This document shows positions 1 through 10,206 of a DNA stretch of 64,000 nt, piece by piece. A program made the translations under genes and the position numbers. Position 1 is the stretch's first letter. The number at the start of each line of letters is the position of its first letter. The DNA comes from Lactococcus formosensis. Its GTDB lineage: Bacteria; Bacillota; Bacilli; Lactobacillales; Streptococcaceae. The notes below the pieces were generated by a model. It did no database searches. It was not told the DNA's origin and saw only the letters and a list, made by a program, of their open reading frames with translations. The stretch lies in NCBI RefSeq assembly GCF_018403745.1, contig NZ_BOVP01000008.1, positions 1 to 64,000 of the forward strand, written 5' to 3'.

Positions 1-29
1 GAGATGTGCTCTCTCGCGACAACTATTAT

Positions 30-58
30 ATTCTATCAAACTCACTCCCTTCTGTCAA
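30..58 (-). promoter_or_regulatory. Strong promoter firing off the left edge
   Basis: On the minus strand a consensus TTGACA (53-58) is separated by 17 bp from TAGAAT (30-35), overlapping a second TATAAT-like hexamer. The transcript would run left out of the window, so the gene it serves is not visible. Confidence 0.6.
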
Positions 59-174
59 GAATAAACTGTCCTTTTTTGCAAAAAAAATTATCTTTGTTCG
101 GTTTATGCCCTATTTAATGGGCTTTATAGCCTTCCTATTTTTTTGAAATTGACAGTTAATTAAGATAAAACTAT

Positions 175-227
175 AGATATGTAAATAAAAAAATGGCCAA
201 ATGACCATTTTTTTTATTTACATATCT
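175..227. terminator. Long inverted repeat, bidirectional terminator at the yebC 3' end
   Basis: A 22-bp arm (175-196) pairs with 205-227, with one extra T as a bulge. The right arm includes the yebC stop codon and last codons. The inner stem ATGG/CCAT is flanked by A and T runs, so it can terminate on either strand. Confidence 0.6.
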
Positions 228-931
228 ACGTTATGATAAACTTTTTGAACATCATCGTCGTCTTCTAAAGCATCCACTAAACCTTCAAAAGTTTCCAAAT
301 CTTCACCAGAGAGCTCAACCTCGCTCTGTGCAATCATTTCGAGTTCAGTTGTCGTAAATTCTGTAATCCCTTTTTCTTTGAGAGCAGCAATTGCTTTGTG
401 TAAATCTGTCGGTTCCGTATAAACAATAATTTGTCCTTCTTCCGCAGAAACATCTCGTACATCGATTTCTTGTTCTATCAAATATTCAAAAATCTCATCA
501 GCATCATCACCAGCAAAGACAATCACACCGGTATTATCGAACATATAACCTACAGATCCTTCAGCACCAATATTACCCCCATTTTTATGGAAAATTGTGC
601 GGATATTAGAAATTGTACGGTTTACATTTGAAGTCAACGTCTCACAGATAATCATCGAACCGTTCGGGCCGAATCCTTCATAACGTCCAGAAACGAAAGC
701 TTCTTCTGCTCCACCTTTAGCTTTGTCAATCGCTTTATCAATAACATGCTTTGGAACTTGTGCTTGTTTCGCACGTTCAATAACAAACTTGAGCGCTGTA
801 TTCGACTCTGGATCTGGCTCCCCTTGCTTTGCGGCTACATATATTTCAACACCAAATTTTGCATAAACTTTTGATGTAGCTCCGTCTTTAGCTGATTTTT
901 TTGCGGCGATATTGGCCCATTTGCGTCCCAT
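218..931 (-). CDS. yebC: YebC/PmpR (TACO1) family translation/regulatory protein
   Basis: This 237-aa protein has the usual length of the YebC/TACO1 family. It begins with the signature [12 protein letters not shown] and carries the conserved [13 protein letters not shown] and [12 protein letters not shown] blocks. The family was annotated as transcriptional regulators; recent work links some members to translation of proline-rich stretches. Which role applies here cannot be read from sequence. The ATG is preceded by a strong AGGAGGT ribosome-binding site. The gene stands alone, and its stop codon lies inside a large terminator-like inverted repeat. The acidic C-terminal segment (LEDDDD) is normal for the family. 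Family assignment is secure. Confidence 0.95.
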   Translation of the reverse strand: MGRKWANIAAKKSAKDGATSKVYAKFGVEIYVAAKQGEPDPESNTALKFVIERAKQAQVPKHVIDKAIDKAKGGAEEAFVSGRYEGFGPNGSMIICETLTSNVNRTISNIRTIFHKNGGNIGAEGSVGYMFDNTGVIVFAGDDADEIFEYLIEQEIDVRDVSAEEGQIIVYTEPTDLHKAIAALKEKGITEFTTTELEMIAQSEVELSGEDLETFEGLVDALEDDDDVQKVYHNVDM

Positions 932-970
932 GGGACACCTCCTATTTTCAATTTATTCTTAAATATTATA

Positions 971-2056
971 TCACAAAATCAATGGTTTGCGCCCATGGTT
1001 CTGTTCTTTAAAATTATCATTTCCTAATTGATAAATATCATCTGACTTTTGCGTAAGTAAATCCCATGACTCTTTTCCAATACGAGTCACAAGCTTATCC
1101 TTAACTTTAGCTAGATGAAGTTGCCCCTGCTTGGTAAATCCTAAAACATGAATATTTTGAGGCAGCTGAAAATCACGTGGAATATCCAATAAAATATAGG
1201 TTAAAAGCCTCCTCACACGTGCTCTAGTATATCTTTTCGTATGTACTTCCTCTACTAATTCGTCAAAAGTTGTTACTTTCTTAACCGCCGTATTTATCCG
1301 ACTTTCCAACTCTGGGTTCATTTGAAAAATAGTGCTTAAATCTTGGGAAATTATCTTATATTTAAGCAAAGTGAAATAATTATCCCAAGAAACTCTGGGT
1401 TGATGATAGAGTTGCTTCAAATTTTCAGGCACAAAATTAAAAATATCTTGTTGGTCGATATTTGCTCTGATAGCTGTTGCTGAGGCAATTTCACCAGATA
1501 AGCTACGAGAATGAAAATCGTTACTACGCTGAATGGCTTGTAGTCTTATATCTTTGCCCGCACTGGCTTTGGCATAAGCAAGAGCAAGGACATGGTTAGG
1601 TGTATTTCCATCAAAATGTAAGCCTGAGAATTTCTGCCACATCAACTGAGTTTTTTCGGGATAACTCAATGCATCAGGTAAATCTTTAATGAAGTTCTCC
1701 ATTTCGGTTGACTTCTCTTCATAAAGATTCACGATTTTTTGATAATCATGGGCAGACTCCGAACCAAAAACAAGTTCACCAATCCCCATTTTATCAAGAA
1801 TATCCACTGCTGCCTGTGCGAAAAAATCAGCAGCTTGGACAGCTCCCATGACAGGTAGCTCAACTACGATATCTGCACCATTTTTTAGAGCCATTTCCGC
1901 TCTTGTCCATTTATCAAAAAGAGCTGGTTCCCCCCTCTGCATAAAATTACCAGACATGGCAACGATTTTTATACCATCGCCTGCCTGATCTAATAAATAT
2001 TTATGTCCATTGTGAAAAGGGTTGAACTCAGCAACTATTCCTATTATTTTTTGCAT
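971..2056 (-). CDS. tmcAL: tRNA(Met) cytidine acetate ligase (TmcAL)
   Basis: The 361-aa product has a nucleotidyltransferase motif FNPFHNGH near residues 11-18 and the downstream [11 protein letters not shown] block typical of TmcAL (formerly YlbM/DUF795). TmcAL activates acetate with ATP and acetylates C34 of elongator tRNA-Met to give ac4C. I place the start at the ATG giving MQKIIG; the frame stays open four codons further upstream. The start overlaps the end of the upstream methyltransferase gene by 13 nt, so translation is probably coupled. It is the last gene of the yqeH-hflX-yhbY-nadD-yqeK-rsfS operon. Confidence 0.92.
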   Translation of the reverse strand: MQKIIGIVAEFNPFHNGHKYLLDQAGDGIKIVAMSGNFMQRGEPALFDKWTRAEMALKNGADIVVELPVMGAVQAADFFAQAAVDILDKMGIGELVFGSESAHDYQKIVNLYEEKSTEMENFIKDLPDALSYPEKTQLMWQKFSGLHFDGNTPNHVLALAYAKASAGKDIRLQAIQRSNDFHSRSLSGEIASATAIRANIDQQDIFNFVPENLKQLYHQPRVSWDNYFTLLKYKIISQDLSTIFQMNPELESRINTAVKKVTTFDELVEEVHTKRYTRARVRRLLTYILLDIPRDFQLPQNIHVLGFTKQGQLHLAKVKDKLVTRIGKESWDLLTQKSDDIYQLGNDNFKEQNHGRKPLIL

Positions 2057-2775
2057 ACAAAGAACCAACGTAAGCTTTCTTCTTCAGGTTTTTCATCTTC
2101 AAAATCAGCATATACTTCTACTTTAGAAAATTTTTGAAGTCTTGTCAAATATTCCTTTATTGGATAGGTTCTCTCTTGATGTACTTCATCTTTACGCACA
2201 AATTTTCCATCGGAATCTTTAACAAAGAAAGTCAATTCATGGACGACTGAATGAGGGTAATCCCCTACAAAAGAATCCCAAAGAAAAGCAAAATCTTCGT
2301 CGTTTTCGTGATAAGAGTACCCTGGAAAGACCGAATCCACTTGATGCGTTGAATGGACATCAAAGATAAAAACACCTTCCGTATTTAAAGAATTATAAAC
2401 GCCATCAAAAACGCGTTGGACTTCAGAAGCATTCGACATATAGCAGAGCGAATCCGAATAGCAAGTCACGGCATCAAATGTGGTTTCTCCCGACAATTCA
2501 CGCATGTCTCCTGCAGCAAAAGTAATCTTTTCCCCCATCTGACGTGCCCGTTTATCCGCAATGGTCAGCATTTCCTCTGACAAATCAACACCGGTCACCT
2601 CGTAACCCGCTTGACTAAATCTTATCGAGAGAATCCCTGTACCACATGCCAGTTCCATAATATTTTGGGCTTTTGCTGGGAAATGTCTTTGACTAAAATC
2701 AAACCACAGGTCATAGAGCTCTTCATCCATTACAGAGTCATAGACCCGAGCAAATTCCTCATAAGAAGCCGTCAT
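2044..2775 (-). CDS. Class I SAM-dependent methyltransferase (YqeM type)
   Basis: The 243-aa protein has a standard Rossmann methyltransferase fold. Motif [16 protein letters not shown], is near residue 40, the acidic GVDLSEEML follows, and AAGDMREL provides the second acidic contact. Position directly after rsfS matches yqeM of the Bacillus yqe operon. The substrate is not established by sequence. Its start codon directly follows the rsfS stop and its end overlaps tmcAL, so it is a middle cistron in a tightly packed operon of translation-related genes. That context makes an RNA or ribosome-linked substrate plausible, but this is inference. Confidence 0.85.
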   Translation of the reverse strand: MTASYEEFARVYDSVMDEELYDLWFDFSQRHFPAKAQNIMELACGTGILSIRFSQAGYEVTGVDLSEEMLTIADKRARQMGEKITFAAGDMRELSGETTFDAVTCYSDSLCYMSNASEVQRVFDGVYNSLNTEGVFIFDVHSTHQVDSVFPGYSYHENDEDFAFLWDSFVGDYPHSVVHELTFFVKDSDGKFVRKDEVHQERTYPIKEYLTRLQKFSKVEVYADFEDEKPEEESLRWFFVCKK

Positions 2776-3135
2776 TTATTCAGAAATCCATTCATTAATA
2801 TCAACAAGTGGTGCATCTGACCAAAGCTTCTCTAAGTTAAAACGCAAGCGTGAATCATGGTCAAAAACATTGACAATCACGTCACCTAAGTCAACTAAAA
2901 CCCATCCTGTACGTGCATCTCCTTCAATATGACCTGCTGCTTGAACACCAAGCTTATCTGCTTCTTCAGCGACATTATCAACAATCGCATCAATCTGACG
3001 TGTATTCATTGCTTCAAGGACGACAAAATAGTCCGCAACGCCTGATACGGCAGCAACATCAAGAGCTACAATATCCAATGCTTTTTTATCATCGGCTGCT
3101 TTTACAACTGTTTCGAGTAATTGTTTTGAATTCAT
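2776..3135 (-). CDS. rsfS: Ribosome silencing factor RsfS
   Basis: The 119-aa protein matches RsfS (YqeL/DUF143) in length and in the conserved motifs DYFVV, HIEGDARTGWVLVDLGDVIVNVFD and the final LEKLW. RsfS binds ribosomal protein uL14 on the 50S subunit and blocks joining with 30S, which damps translation in starvation. It lies between yqeK and the YqeM-type methyltransferase, the same order as in Bacillus. Spacing to yqeK is 25 nt, and the next gene starts directly after the stop. Confidence 0.95.
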   Translation of the reverse strand: MNSKQLLETVVKAADDKKALDIVALDVAAVSGVADYFVVLEAMNTRQIDAIVDNVAEEADKLGVQAAGHIEGDARTGWVLVDLGDVIVNVFDHDSRLRFNLEKLWSDAPLVDINEWISE

Positions 3136-3160
3136 TTTATTCCTATTTTCTATTTTATTA

Positions 3161-3754
3161 TTATTTTTTAAGATATTTTATAAATGCATTATATGTTTCG
3201 ATACTTTGGGGATAAATCTTAACGCGAAGCTCTGCCAGATAGTCAATAAGGCGCATCGTCTCAAAAGCAACAGCCATATTAAGAGAACAATCTGCGATAG
3301 CTCGCGCTTCGATAACGCCTGGGAAATCACGCCCTTCTTCAATATAATCTGCAACATAAAGTACTTTAGCTAAGTCAGACATCTCAGGACTTCCTACAGT
3401 ATGAACCTCGATTGCATGTAGGATTTCGGTATCTTTCAAACCTAAATCTTCTTGCATTTTATAGATGCCCACTGGACCATGCCAAATATTATTGCCCCAG
3501 TTTTTCAAGTCATCACCTAGATTATACTTGTCAATCAATTCTAAAAAAACAGGATCAGACATTTCTTTCGCGTAATCATGTAAAAGAGCAGCAAGACTCG
3601 CTTTATGCGCATTTACATGGTATTTTTCAGCAAGTATAATTGCTGCTTTTTCCACTCCTAAAATATGTTGGAAACGTTTTTCAGACATTTGAGCTTTTAT
3701 CTTCACAAGCAGCTCTTCTCTTGACAAGTTTACTTCTGGATAAAAATCAAACAT
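3161..3754 (-). CDS. yqeK: YqeK-type HD-domain symmetrical Ap4A hydrolase
   Basis: The HD motif (H in [10 protein letters not shown], then LLHDYAKE) and downstream conserved histidines identify the YqeK family. These enzymes cut diadenosine tetraphosphate symmetrically into two ADP, and the family is iron dependent. I start at MFDFYP, giving 197 aa; this ATG overlaps the end of nadD by 8 nt. The frame is open nine codons further upstream, but that lies deep in nadD. Coupling with nadD is conserved across Firmicutes and fits shared adenylate chemistry. Confidence 0.92.
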   Translation of the reverse strand: MFDFYPEVNLSREELLVKIKAQMSEKRFQHILGVEKAAIILAEKYHVNAHKASLAALLHDYAKEMSDPVFLELIDKYNLGDDLKNWGNNIWHGPVGIYKMQEDLGLKDTEILHAIEVHTVGSPEMSDLAKVLYVADYIEEGRDFPGVIEARAIADCSLNMAVAFETMRLIDYLAELRVKIYPQSIETYNAFIKYLKK

Positions 3755-4340
3755 AAAGGCCTTCTTTCTTAATATAGGCAAGTACTTTTGGTGCTAGCAA
3801 GAAATTAGGAACAAGGCCTCGGCTAAATTGTTCACGTATCATATTGCCAGAAATATCCATTCCCGGGACATCAACCCACAAAATAGGATAACTTGTCCCC
3901 GCGCGGAAACGTGGGCGACGTACGCCGACCAGCTGTACTAATTCTAAAAGTTGCTCAATATTTTTCCAGCTTGGTAAACTATTGATTAAGTCTCCACCAA
4001 TGATAAAGTAAAAATCCATATCAGGATGTTCCTCCTTGAGGACTTTTAGTGTTTCATATATACCTTCATTTGCTTGGCAGCGGCATTTATTCAATACAAG
4101 ACCTTCTTTTCCATCCAATGCCAGTTCCAGCATACGTGTAACATGCCCGTCTGTGTTATGTTCTGGAAGAAAAACTACTTGCTCCAAATTCAGCTGCTGA
4201 CGCACTTGATCAGCTATTGTTAAATGTGCAATGTGTACAGGATTGAAACTTCCCCAAAAAAGGCCGATGGCACGGCGAACACGAGCATTTTCCTCTTGTA
4301 GATCCACCTTAGTAAAAGGTGTTAGAAGTTCAAGCGACAT
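3747..4340 (-). CDS. nadD: Nicotinate-nucleotide adenylyltransferase
   Basis: NadD joins nicotinate mononucleotide and ATP to make deamido-NAD, the late step of NAD synthesis. The nucleotidyltransferase motif [15 protein letters not shown] starts near residue 27, [15 protein letters not shown] is conserved, and ISGNMIRE near the C-terminus corresponds to the usual ISSTxIR motif. The roughly 25 residues before the catalytic domain are longer than in the shortest NadD proteins. The gene begins 3 nt after yhbY stops and overlaps yqeK. Confidence 0.95.
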   Translation of the reverse strand: MSLELLTPFTKVDLQEENARVRRAIGLFWGSFNPVHIAHLTIADQVRQQLNLEQVVFLPEHNTDGHVTRMLELALDGKEGLVLNKCRCQANEGIYETLKVLKEEHPDMDFYFIIGGDLINSLPSWKNIEQLLELVQLVGVRRPRFRAGTSYPILWVDVPGMDISGNMIREQFSRGLVPNFLLAPKVLAYIKKEGLYV

Positions 4341-4343
4341 AAC

Positions 4344-4652
4344 TTATACCTTTTTTACATCTTCTGAAATTTTACGATTTTCTTTACGGTCACTAACCTT
4401 AAATACTACAACATTTCGTCCGATAATTTGGACCACATTAAGCCCCATTTCGTCAATCATCGCTGCGACATCTTTCGCTGTTTCATCTGAATTTTGTAAG
4501 ATATTGACCTTAATTAATTCACGTGCATCTGCAGCGTGGCGAATACTTGTAAGGATTTCGTTAGACAATCCAGATTTTCCGATTTGGACAATGGGGCGAA
4601 TATTTACTGCGAGACTTCGTAAGTAACGCTTTTGTTTTCCAGTTAATTCCAT
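4344..4652 (-). CDS. yhbY: YhbY family CRM-domain RNA-binding protein
   Basis: This 102-aa protein is a single CRM domain, beginning LTGKQKRYLRSLA and carrying the GKSGLSNEI loop (the family's GxxG region). YhbY-type proteins associate with pre-50S particles. It sits between hflX and nadD, the place of yqeI in the Bacillus operon. A purine-rich site (AGAGA) precedes the ATG. The assignment rests on full-length similarity to a short conserved family. Confidence 0.95.
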   Translation of the reverse strand: MELTGKQKRYLRSLAVNIRPIVQIGKSGLSNEILTSIRHAADARELIKVNILQNSDETAKDVAAMIDEMGLNVVQIIGRNVVVFKVSDRKENRKISEDVKKV

Positions 4653-4666
4653 TTTATTTCTCTTTT

Positions 4667-5902
4667 CTAATAATTATCCAGCTTCCACGTCATATTAGGG
4701 GCAATAAGCCCCTTAACTTTATAAGCTGTTTCACCTTCGACAACATCGTTGACCATGGCTATTTTTTTCAGTTCCGGCAGTTTATATGCCATCGCATATG
4801 GCAAGTCCAACTCAAAGGCGACAAAGAGCTCATGCAATTTTTCTAAGATTGCTGTGCGTAACCATTGGACACCTTCAGCTGACTTAATCGAAAGTTGGAC
4901 AGCTGGTGCCAAAGTTGGCACAAAATCCTTAGCCATATCCATTTTATTATAGACATTTAATACAGGAATCCCTTGAATATCCATTTCTGCCATCAGTTTC
5001 TGGACTGTTTTTTCATGGACTTCATGATGGGGATTGCTCGCATCAATAACATGAATCAGTAAATCAACATGGGTTGACTCTTCCAAAGTCGACTTGAATG
5101 CCTTAATCAGTTCCGTCGGCAAATCTTGTATAAAACCAACGGTATCTGTGAGACTGACTGTAAAATCCTCTTTTATTTTCACCAACTTTGTTGTAGCATC
5201 CAGTGTAGCAAAAAGCTCATCTTTTTCATATTGCGTTTTTTCAGTTAAAGCATTCATCACACTTGATTTTCCTGCATTGGTATAACCAATCAATCCGATT
5301 TTAAAGATTGAACTCTCTTTGCGTTTTTTTCGAATCGTTTCACGTGTTTTTTCAACTTTTTTGAGTTGTTTTTCAATATTCTCAATACGTGTTCGAATAT
5401 AGCGACGATCGGTTTCAAGTTTACTTTCACCAGGACCTTTGGAACCGATGCCTCCTCCTTGACGGCTGAGCATGATACCTTGCCCAACCAAACGTGGCAA
5501 CAAATAGCTAAGTTGTGCCTGCTCGACTTGAAGCATCCCTTCATGAGAACGTGCACGTAATGCAAAGATATCCAAAATCAGTTGCATTCGATCAATAACT
5601 TTGACTCCTAAAGCTTCTTCCAGATTGATATTTTGGCGTGGTGTCAAGCGGTCATTAAAGATGACTGTGTCTATTTCTCCAACTTCTATCGCCCAACGCA
5701 TCTGCTCAAGCTTACCAGTTCCAATCAAAAACTTAGTGTCATATTTGTCTCGCTTTTGCGTAAAAGCGTCAATCACAATACCACCTGCTGTTTTTGTTAA
5801 TTCAGCAAGTTCAAGCATTGAACTCTCAAAGTTTTCGCTGTTTTCAAAGGTTTCGACACCAGCGAGTAAAACTCGTTCTTGTTTTTCTTCTAGATTTATC
5901 AT
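4667..5902 (-). CDS. hflX: Ribosome-associated GTPase HflX
   Basis: The 411-aa protein has the HflX N-terminal domain with the glycine-rich loop RQGGGIGSKGPGES (about 147-160), a coiled linker, then a G domain. G1 is GYTNAGKSS (206-214), G3 DTVG (253-256) and G4 NKMD (319-322). HflX binds the 50S subunit and splits or rescues stalled ribosomes, with heat-stress roles in E. coli. It starts 2 nt after yqeH ends. In Bacillus the position after yqeH is held by aroE, so hflX here is a departure from that order. Confidence 0.95.
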   Translation of the reverse strand: MINLEEKQERVLLAGVETFENSENFESSMLELAELTKTAGGIVIDAFTQKRDKYDTKFLIGTGKLEQMRWAIEVGEIDTVIFNDRLTPRQNINLEEALGVKVIDRMQLILDIFALRARSHEGMLQVEQAQLSYLLPRLVGQGIMLSRQGGGIGSKGPGESKLETDRRYIRTRIENIEKQLKKVEKTRETIRKKRKESSIFKIGLIGYTNAGKSSVMNALTEKTQYEKDELFATLDATTKLVKIKEDFTVSLTDTVGFIQDLPTELIKAFKSTLEESTHVDLLIHVIDASNPHHEVHEKTVQKLMAEMDIQGIPVLNVYNKMDMAKDFVPTLAPAVQLSIKSAEGVQWLRTAILEKLHELFVAFELDLPYAMAYKLPELKKIAMVNDVVEGETAYKVKGLIAPNMTWKLDNY

Positions 5903-5904
5903 AC

Positions 5905-7032
5905 TTATACCAACGCCTTACGAAGGACCACATCTACACCCTCTGGTACCCATGCCGCAACAACACCACGTTCCGCAACACGAATCCATCCTAATCCTGA
6001 GAAGACGATGTCTGATTTTTCTTTGACAGAAAATTCTTTACGGATGAGTTTTGGAAAGTCCGAAAGATTTTTCGCACGTGGTGGTTGAAGTAAACCACCC
6101 GCATGTTTTTCATAAAACTCAGTAGCACCCTCTAATTTTGTACGATGAATATCTAATTCATTGTCACAAAAAACAGTAAGTCCTTGTTTTTCACCTTGAA
6201 TATAATCAAAACGCGCAAGACCGCCTAGAAATAATGTTTGTCCAGCATTAAGTTGGTAAGTTTTAGGCTTGATTTCTTTTTTAGGCGAAACGAGTTTCAG
6301 GTCTTTCGCTTCAAGATAGTGTGCCATTTGTCCACGATGAATAATCCCTGGTGTATCAATAAGCAAGCTATCATCATCAAGAGGAATCTCAATCTTATCT
6401 AAAGTCGTTCCTGGAAAACGACTAGTGGTAATCACATTGTCATCCCCTGTGACAAGTTTGATAATAGCATTGATTAATGTAGATTTACCCACATTCGTTA
6501 CACCAACTATGTAGACATCACGACCTTTGCGCATCTTCTCAATTTTTTCCATGAGTTCTCGAACATCATCTTGATTTTTAGCTGAGGTGACAAGAACATC
6601 AAGGGGACGAAGACCCGCTTTCTTTGATTGCTCCTTGAGCCAAGCGCTCATTTTACCAACTTTCAAAGAATGTGGCAAAATATCTTTCTTGTTGGCTACC
6701 AAGAGAAGATCATTGTTTCCTGTGAAACGGTGCAAACTTGGAATTAGAGAGCCATTAAAATCAAAGATGTCAACAACATTCACGATTAAGGCATCATGCT
6801 CACCGATTTCACTCAAAAGGCGTAAAAAATCATCGTCTGTCAAACTGACATCAGCGATTTCATTATAATGGCGGAGGCGGAAGCAACGTTGACAGTACAA
6901 CGCGTCATCTTCTCCTCTTTTCGCTAGCGCTCCTGCAGGCAGGAAACCTAAAGCATTTTTATCTTCTGTTTGAATCAATGCACCACAGCCAATGCAATGC
7001 AATTCTTCCATAATATTTTCAGTTTCAGTCAT
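5905..7032 (-). CDS. yqeH: Ribosome biogenesis GTPase YqeH (circularly permuted)
   Basis: The 375-aa protein opens with a treble-clef zinc finger (CIGCG, later YCQRC), followed by a circularly permuted GTPase in which G4 (ANKKD) precedes G1 (GVTNVGKST) and G3 (DTPG). YqeH is needed for 30S assembly in Bacillus. The start at MTETEN is supported by an extended -10 (TGTTATAAT) that ends 6 nt upstream, leaving no room for a ribosome-binding site, so the mRNA should be leaderless. An open frame continues nine codons upstream through the promoter. It heads an eight-gene operon. Confidence 0.95.
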   Translation of the reverse strand: MTETENIMEELHCIGCGALIQTEDKNALGFLPAGALAKRGEDDALYCQRCFRLRHYNEIADVSLTDDDFLRLLSEIGEHDALIVNVVDIFDFNGSLIPSLHRFTGNNDLLLVANKKDILPHSLKVGKMSAWLKEQSKKAGLRPLDVLVTSAKNQDDVRELMEKIEKMRKGRDVYIVGVTNVGKSTLINAIIKLVTGDDNVITTSRFPGTTLDKIEIPLDDDSLLIDTPGIIHRGQMAHYLEAKDLKLVSPKKEIKPKTYQLNAGQTLFLGGLARFDYIQGEKQGLTVFCDNELDIHRTKLEGATEFYEKHAGGLLQPPRAKNLSDFPKLIRKEFSVKEKSDIVFSGLGWIRVAERGVVAAWVPEGVDVVLRKALV

Positions 7033-7038
7033 AGGCCT

Positions 7039-7047
7039 ATTATAACA
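7039..7047 (-). promoter_or_regulatory. Extended -10 of yqeH operon (leaderless)
   Basis: TGT-TATAAT reads on the minus strand and ends 6 nt before the yqeH ATG, putting the expected transcription start at or next to the A of the start codon. Confidence 0.7.
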
Positions 7048-7124
7048 TATTTCATACAATAACCATTTGTCCTTTTATTCGAGACTTAAGCTTATTAGGA
7101 AAGGCCATTTTAAAATGATATAAA

Positions 7125-7156
7125 ATAAAAAAACGTAAGTTCCCTTACGCTTTTTT
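7125..7156 (-). terminator. ezrA terminator
   Basis: CGTAAG (7134-7139) pairs with CTTACG (7144-7149) around a 4-nt loop. On the minus strand it is followed by seven U residues. Confidence 0.75.
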
Positions 7157-7157
7157 A

Positions 7158-8888
7158 TTAACGATAATCTGGTTTTTCTTTGTGATTATTATATACGTTC
7201 GCAATACGTTCTGCTGCTCCTGGCTCAACCATCTCTAAAGCGTTTGAAATTTCGTTAAAGGCGCCATCATAGTTGCGTGCACGATCAAAGAGTTGTAAGC
7301 TTCGAGCGATGGCTCCAGCAATACGTTCATCACTTGCTTTATAACGATTAGCATATTGCATCAACTGTTCTGCCAGAACGGCATGATCTACTAAATCATC
7401 TGTTGCATCCTTCAAGGCTTCCATATCTTGAGTAGATGTGTCAAGTTGATGATTCACTACATCAATATTAATACGTACTTTACCTAACTCTTTAAAGAGG
7501 GCTTCTAATCGCTCACTTGTCGCAAAGAAGAGATCTAAATAATCTTTCGGTAATCCTGGAAGGTTACGTTTTTCCACATAACGCTTGATGATGCGTAGCT
7601 CTGAGTCAAAGCGATCAGCAGCTTCTTGTGCAACTTTTTCTTGCTCACGTAAATTAGCAAGTCCTTCACTAATGCTGATTTGATTTTTTTCGATATCTTC
7701 CAAAGCTTCAATGATTGAATTTACATTTCCACCTAAGGCAGAGTAAGGTTTTTGTTTTTCTTTAACTGCTTCAAGTACACTGTCAACTTCTCCTTCGAGG
7801 ATATCAAGGTGTTCAGAGTAGCTACGTACAGCTGCTTTTTCATTGTCGGAAAGCAAATATGACTGCATCGTATGGTCGATTTCTAACAAGAGATTTTTGT
7901 TGTTTGCACGTGTGTGTTCAATATAGCTTCGGAGAATATTGACGCGTTTTTCTACACTACGGCGTGCTTTATATTCACGCTCAAAAATATCATAAATACC
8001 ATTAATACGATCATTAATTGAAGAAATACGGGCTTCCGTTGCTTCAAGTTCAAAACTGTCAAGAAGGGCTTTAGCTTCTTCCAAATCATCTTGGATGGCT
8101 TTCATTTCATTCTCAAGGTTAACACTTGCAGGAAGTACGTAATCCTCTTCTTCGAACTTATGAACTGTTTCTTCTAACTCTTCGATTTGTTTTGGCAATT
8201 CTTTATCGACAACAACAAGCAAGTCTGGGATTTGTTCCGTAATCGCACGCAAAGCAATCGTATGTTCTTCCGCAGTTTCCAACACTTCTGCTGCCTCAAT
8301 CGGATCCCCTGTTGAGTTAAGCGTAACAAACTGTGAAAATTCCGTTTCTATATTTGCCAAGTGACGGTTAATTTCGTCAATAACTGTACCATATTTTTCT
8401 TGGTTGTCAGTGATTTCATCACGGAGTGTTTCATAAAGATCAAGAGATTCTTGAATTTTTGTTGAATTGCGTTTTTCTTGTTCGACCAACTCTGCAACAC
8501 CTGCACGAATCGCTTCGACTTCAGATTCCATGACTTCGATTTGTGCTTCGCTATCATCGGCAGACTCACGGGCACGGAAAAAATGGAAGGAGTCATTCAA
8601 TTGCTCAGCTTCAAAAATATGGTTTTCTAAATCAGCAAATGAATCTGATGACAAATCAATCCATTTTTGGTTCCACTCACGGAAAATGGTCTGTGACTGT
8701 CCAACGAGATGCATCTTCTTGACGGCATCTAATTCTTCTTGCACAGGTAAATCAAAAAGCAGCTCTTTGCGCTCTTCCAACTCAAGAATACGATTTTCTG
8801 TTTTCTTACGCATTACCATTGAAAATACATAGAATCCAACGACAATCACTATGAGAACGCCCAAAAGAATAATTATTGTACTTGACAT
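7158..8888 (-). CDS. ezrA: Septation ring formation regulator EzrA
   Basis: The 576-aa protein has one N-terminal membrane helix (about residues 4-25, [18 protein letters not shown]), then almost continuous predicted coiled coil, the typical EzrA layout. EzrA binds FtsZ, limits extra Z-rings and links the divisome to wall synthesis in Gram-positive cocci. Length is normal for the family. A GGAGAG site lies about 4 nt before the ATG, and a terminator follows the stop, so it is likely a single-gene unit. Confidence 0.95.
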   Translation of the reverse strand: MSSTIIILLGVLIVIVVGFYVFSMVMRKKTENRILELEERKELLFDLPVQEELDAVKKMHLVGQSQTIFREWNQKWIDLSSDSFADLENHIFEAEQLNDSFHFFRARESADDSEAQIEVMESEVEAIRAGVAELVEQEKRNSTKIQESLDLYETLRDEITDNQEKYGTVIDEINRHLANIETEFSQFVTLNSTGDPIEAAEVLETAEEHTIALRAITEQIPDLLVVVDKELPKQIEELEETVHKFEEEDYVLPASVNLENEMKAIQDDLEEAKALLDSFELEATEARISSINDRINGIYDIFEREYKARRSVEKRVNILRSYIEHTRANNKNLLLEIDHTMQSYLLSDNEKAAVRSYSEHLDILEGEVDSVLEAVKEKQKPYSALGGNVNSIIEALEDIEKNQISISEGLANLREQEKVAQEAADRFDSELRIIKRYVEKRNLPGLPKDYLDLFFATSERLEALFKELGKVRINIDVVNHQLDTSTQDMEALKDATDDLVDHAVLAEQLMQYANRYKASDERIAGAIARSLQLFDRARNYDGAFNEISNALEMVEPGAAERIANVYNNHKEKPDYR

Positions 8889-9068
8889 CTTCTCTCCAAA
8901 ACTTTAGGTAATTTTATCTTTTTATTTAAACTTATTTTTAAATACAAAGTTTCACTCTTTATTATAGCACATTATATTTGATTTTACATCACTTTTCTAC
9001 ATTTTTTAGATTACATACACTATAAGTTTAAAACCATGAAAAAGAAGCCCTTCACACAAATAGTCATA

Positions 9069-9098
9069 AAAAAAACAGCTCTATGAACTGTTTTTTTA
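9069..9098 (-). terminator. tsf terminator
   Basis: AACAG and CTGTT arms with a partly paired loop are flanked by runs of A and T. On the minus strand the stem is followed by eight U residues. Confidence 0.7.
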
Positions 9099-9101
9099 TA
9101 A

Positions 9102-10130
9102 TTAAGCAAGACCTGCTGCTTCAGCAACTTCTGCCGCGAAGTTGTTTTCTGCTTTCTCGATACCTTCACCAACTTCGTAACGTGTAAATGCTACAACTTT
9201 AGCACCTTTAGACTCAAGGAAAGCTTCTACTGTTTTACTGTCATCCATAACGTAGAGTTGACCAAGAAGTGTATAAGCTTGGTCGACTTTAGTGTTATCG
9301 ATGATGAATTTCGCAACTTTACCTGGGATGATTTTGCCCAAGATTGCTTCAGGTTTACCTTCAGCCAAAAGTTCTTCCTTCATTTCGGCTTCAGCATTTG
9401 CAAGAACTTCTTCAGTCAATTGGCTACGTGAGCCATATGCAAGGTGTGGAAGCATTGGTTTATTTACCAATTTACGGCTTTCGTTATCTTCATCGATTGT
9501 GTGGTTTAATTTAGCTAACTCATCATGAACAAACTCAGCATCCAATTCTTTGTAAGAAAGAACAGTTGGGTTCATTGCAGCGATATGCATCGCAACAGCT
9601 TTCGCAAGCTCAGCATCTCCACCTTCAACAACTGTAACTACACCAATACGACCTTGATTGTGTTGGTAAACACCAAATGTTTGATCGTCTGTTTTTTCGA
9701 TAAGTTGGAAACGACGGAATGAAATTTTTTCACCAATTGTTGCTGTAGCTTGTGTGTAAGAATCTTCAAGGCTGATACCTTCTGCAGTTGTCAAAGCCAA
9801 AGCTTCTTCATTAGTTGCAGGTTTTTTCTCTGCAATAAGTTCAGCTGTTTCTTTAACGATAGCAACGAATTGTTCATTTTTAGCAACGAAGTCTGTTTCT
9901 GAGTTCAATTCGATAAGTGCTGCAGTATTACCACTTACGGCGATACCTGTCAAACCTTCAGCGGCGATACGGTCAGCTTTTTTCTCAGCTTTCGCAATAC
10001 CTTTTTCACGAAGGAGCTCAGCGGCTGCTTCCATATTTCCATCAGTTTCAACGAGTGCACGTTTGGCATCCATGATACCTGCACCAGTTTTTTCACGCAA
10101 TTCTTTTACTTGAGCTGCTGTTACTGCCAT
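9102..10130 (-). CDS. tsf: Elongation factor Ts
   Basis: The 342-aa protein has the N-terminal UBA-like segment ([22 protein letters not shown]) and the nucleotide-exchange motif [10 protein letters not shown] near residue 75. EF-Ts releases GDP from EF-Tu. It follows rpsB, the universal order. It is longer than E. coli EF-Ts (283 aa) because of inserted segments in the core domain, as in other lactococci and streptococci. A hairpin with a U run separates it from rpsB and probably lowers its transcription relative to rpsB. Confidence 0.97.
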   Translation of the reverse strand: MAVTAAQVKELREKTGAGIMDAKRALVETDGNMEAAAELLREKGIAKAEKKADRIAAEGLTGIAVSGNTAALIELNSETDFVAKNEQFVAIVKETAELIAEKKPATNEEALALTTAEGISLEDSYTQATATIGEKISFRRFQLIEKTDDQTFGVYQHNQGRIGVVTVVEGGDAELAKAVAMHIAAMNPTVLSYKELDAEFVHDELAKLNHTIDEDNESRKLVNKPMLPHLAYGSRSQLTEEVLANAEAEMKEELLAEGKPEAILGKIIPGKVAKFIIDNTKVDQAYTLLGQLYVMDDSKTVEAFLESKGAKVVAFTRYEVGEGIEKAENNFAAEVAEAAGLA

Positions 10131-10159
10131 TGTATAATTCTCCTATTATTATATTTTAT

Positions 10160-10191
10160 AAAAAAACAGGGAGGCGTAGGGCCTCGCCTGT
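10160..10191 (-). terminator. Intercistronic attenuator between rpsB and tsf
   Basis: On the minus strand ACAGG-C-GAGGC pairs with GCCTC-C-CTGT (10166-10175 and 10181-10191) and is followed by seven U residues. With no clear new promoter before tsf, partial readthrough is likely. Confidence 0.65.
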
Positions 10192-10206
10192 ATTATTCAT
10201 TACAAA

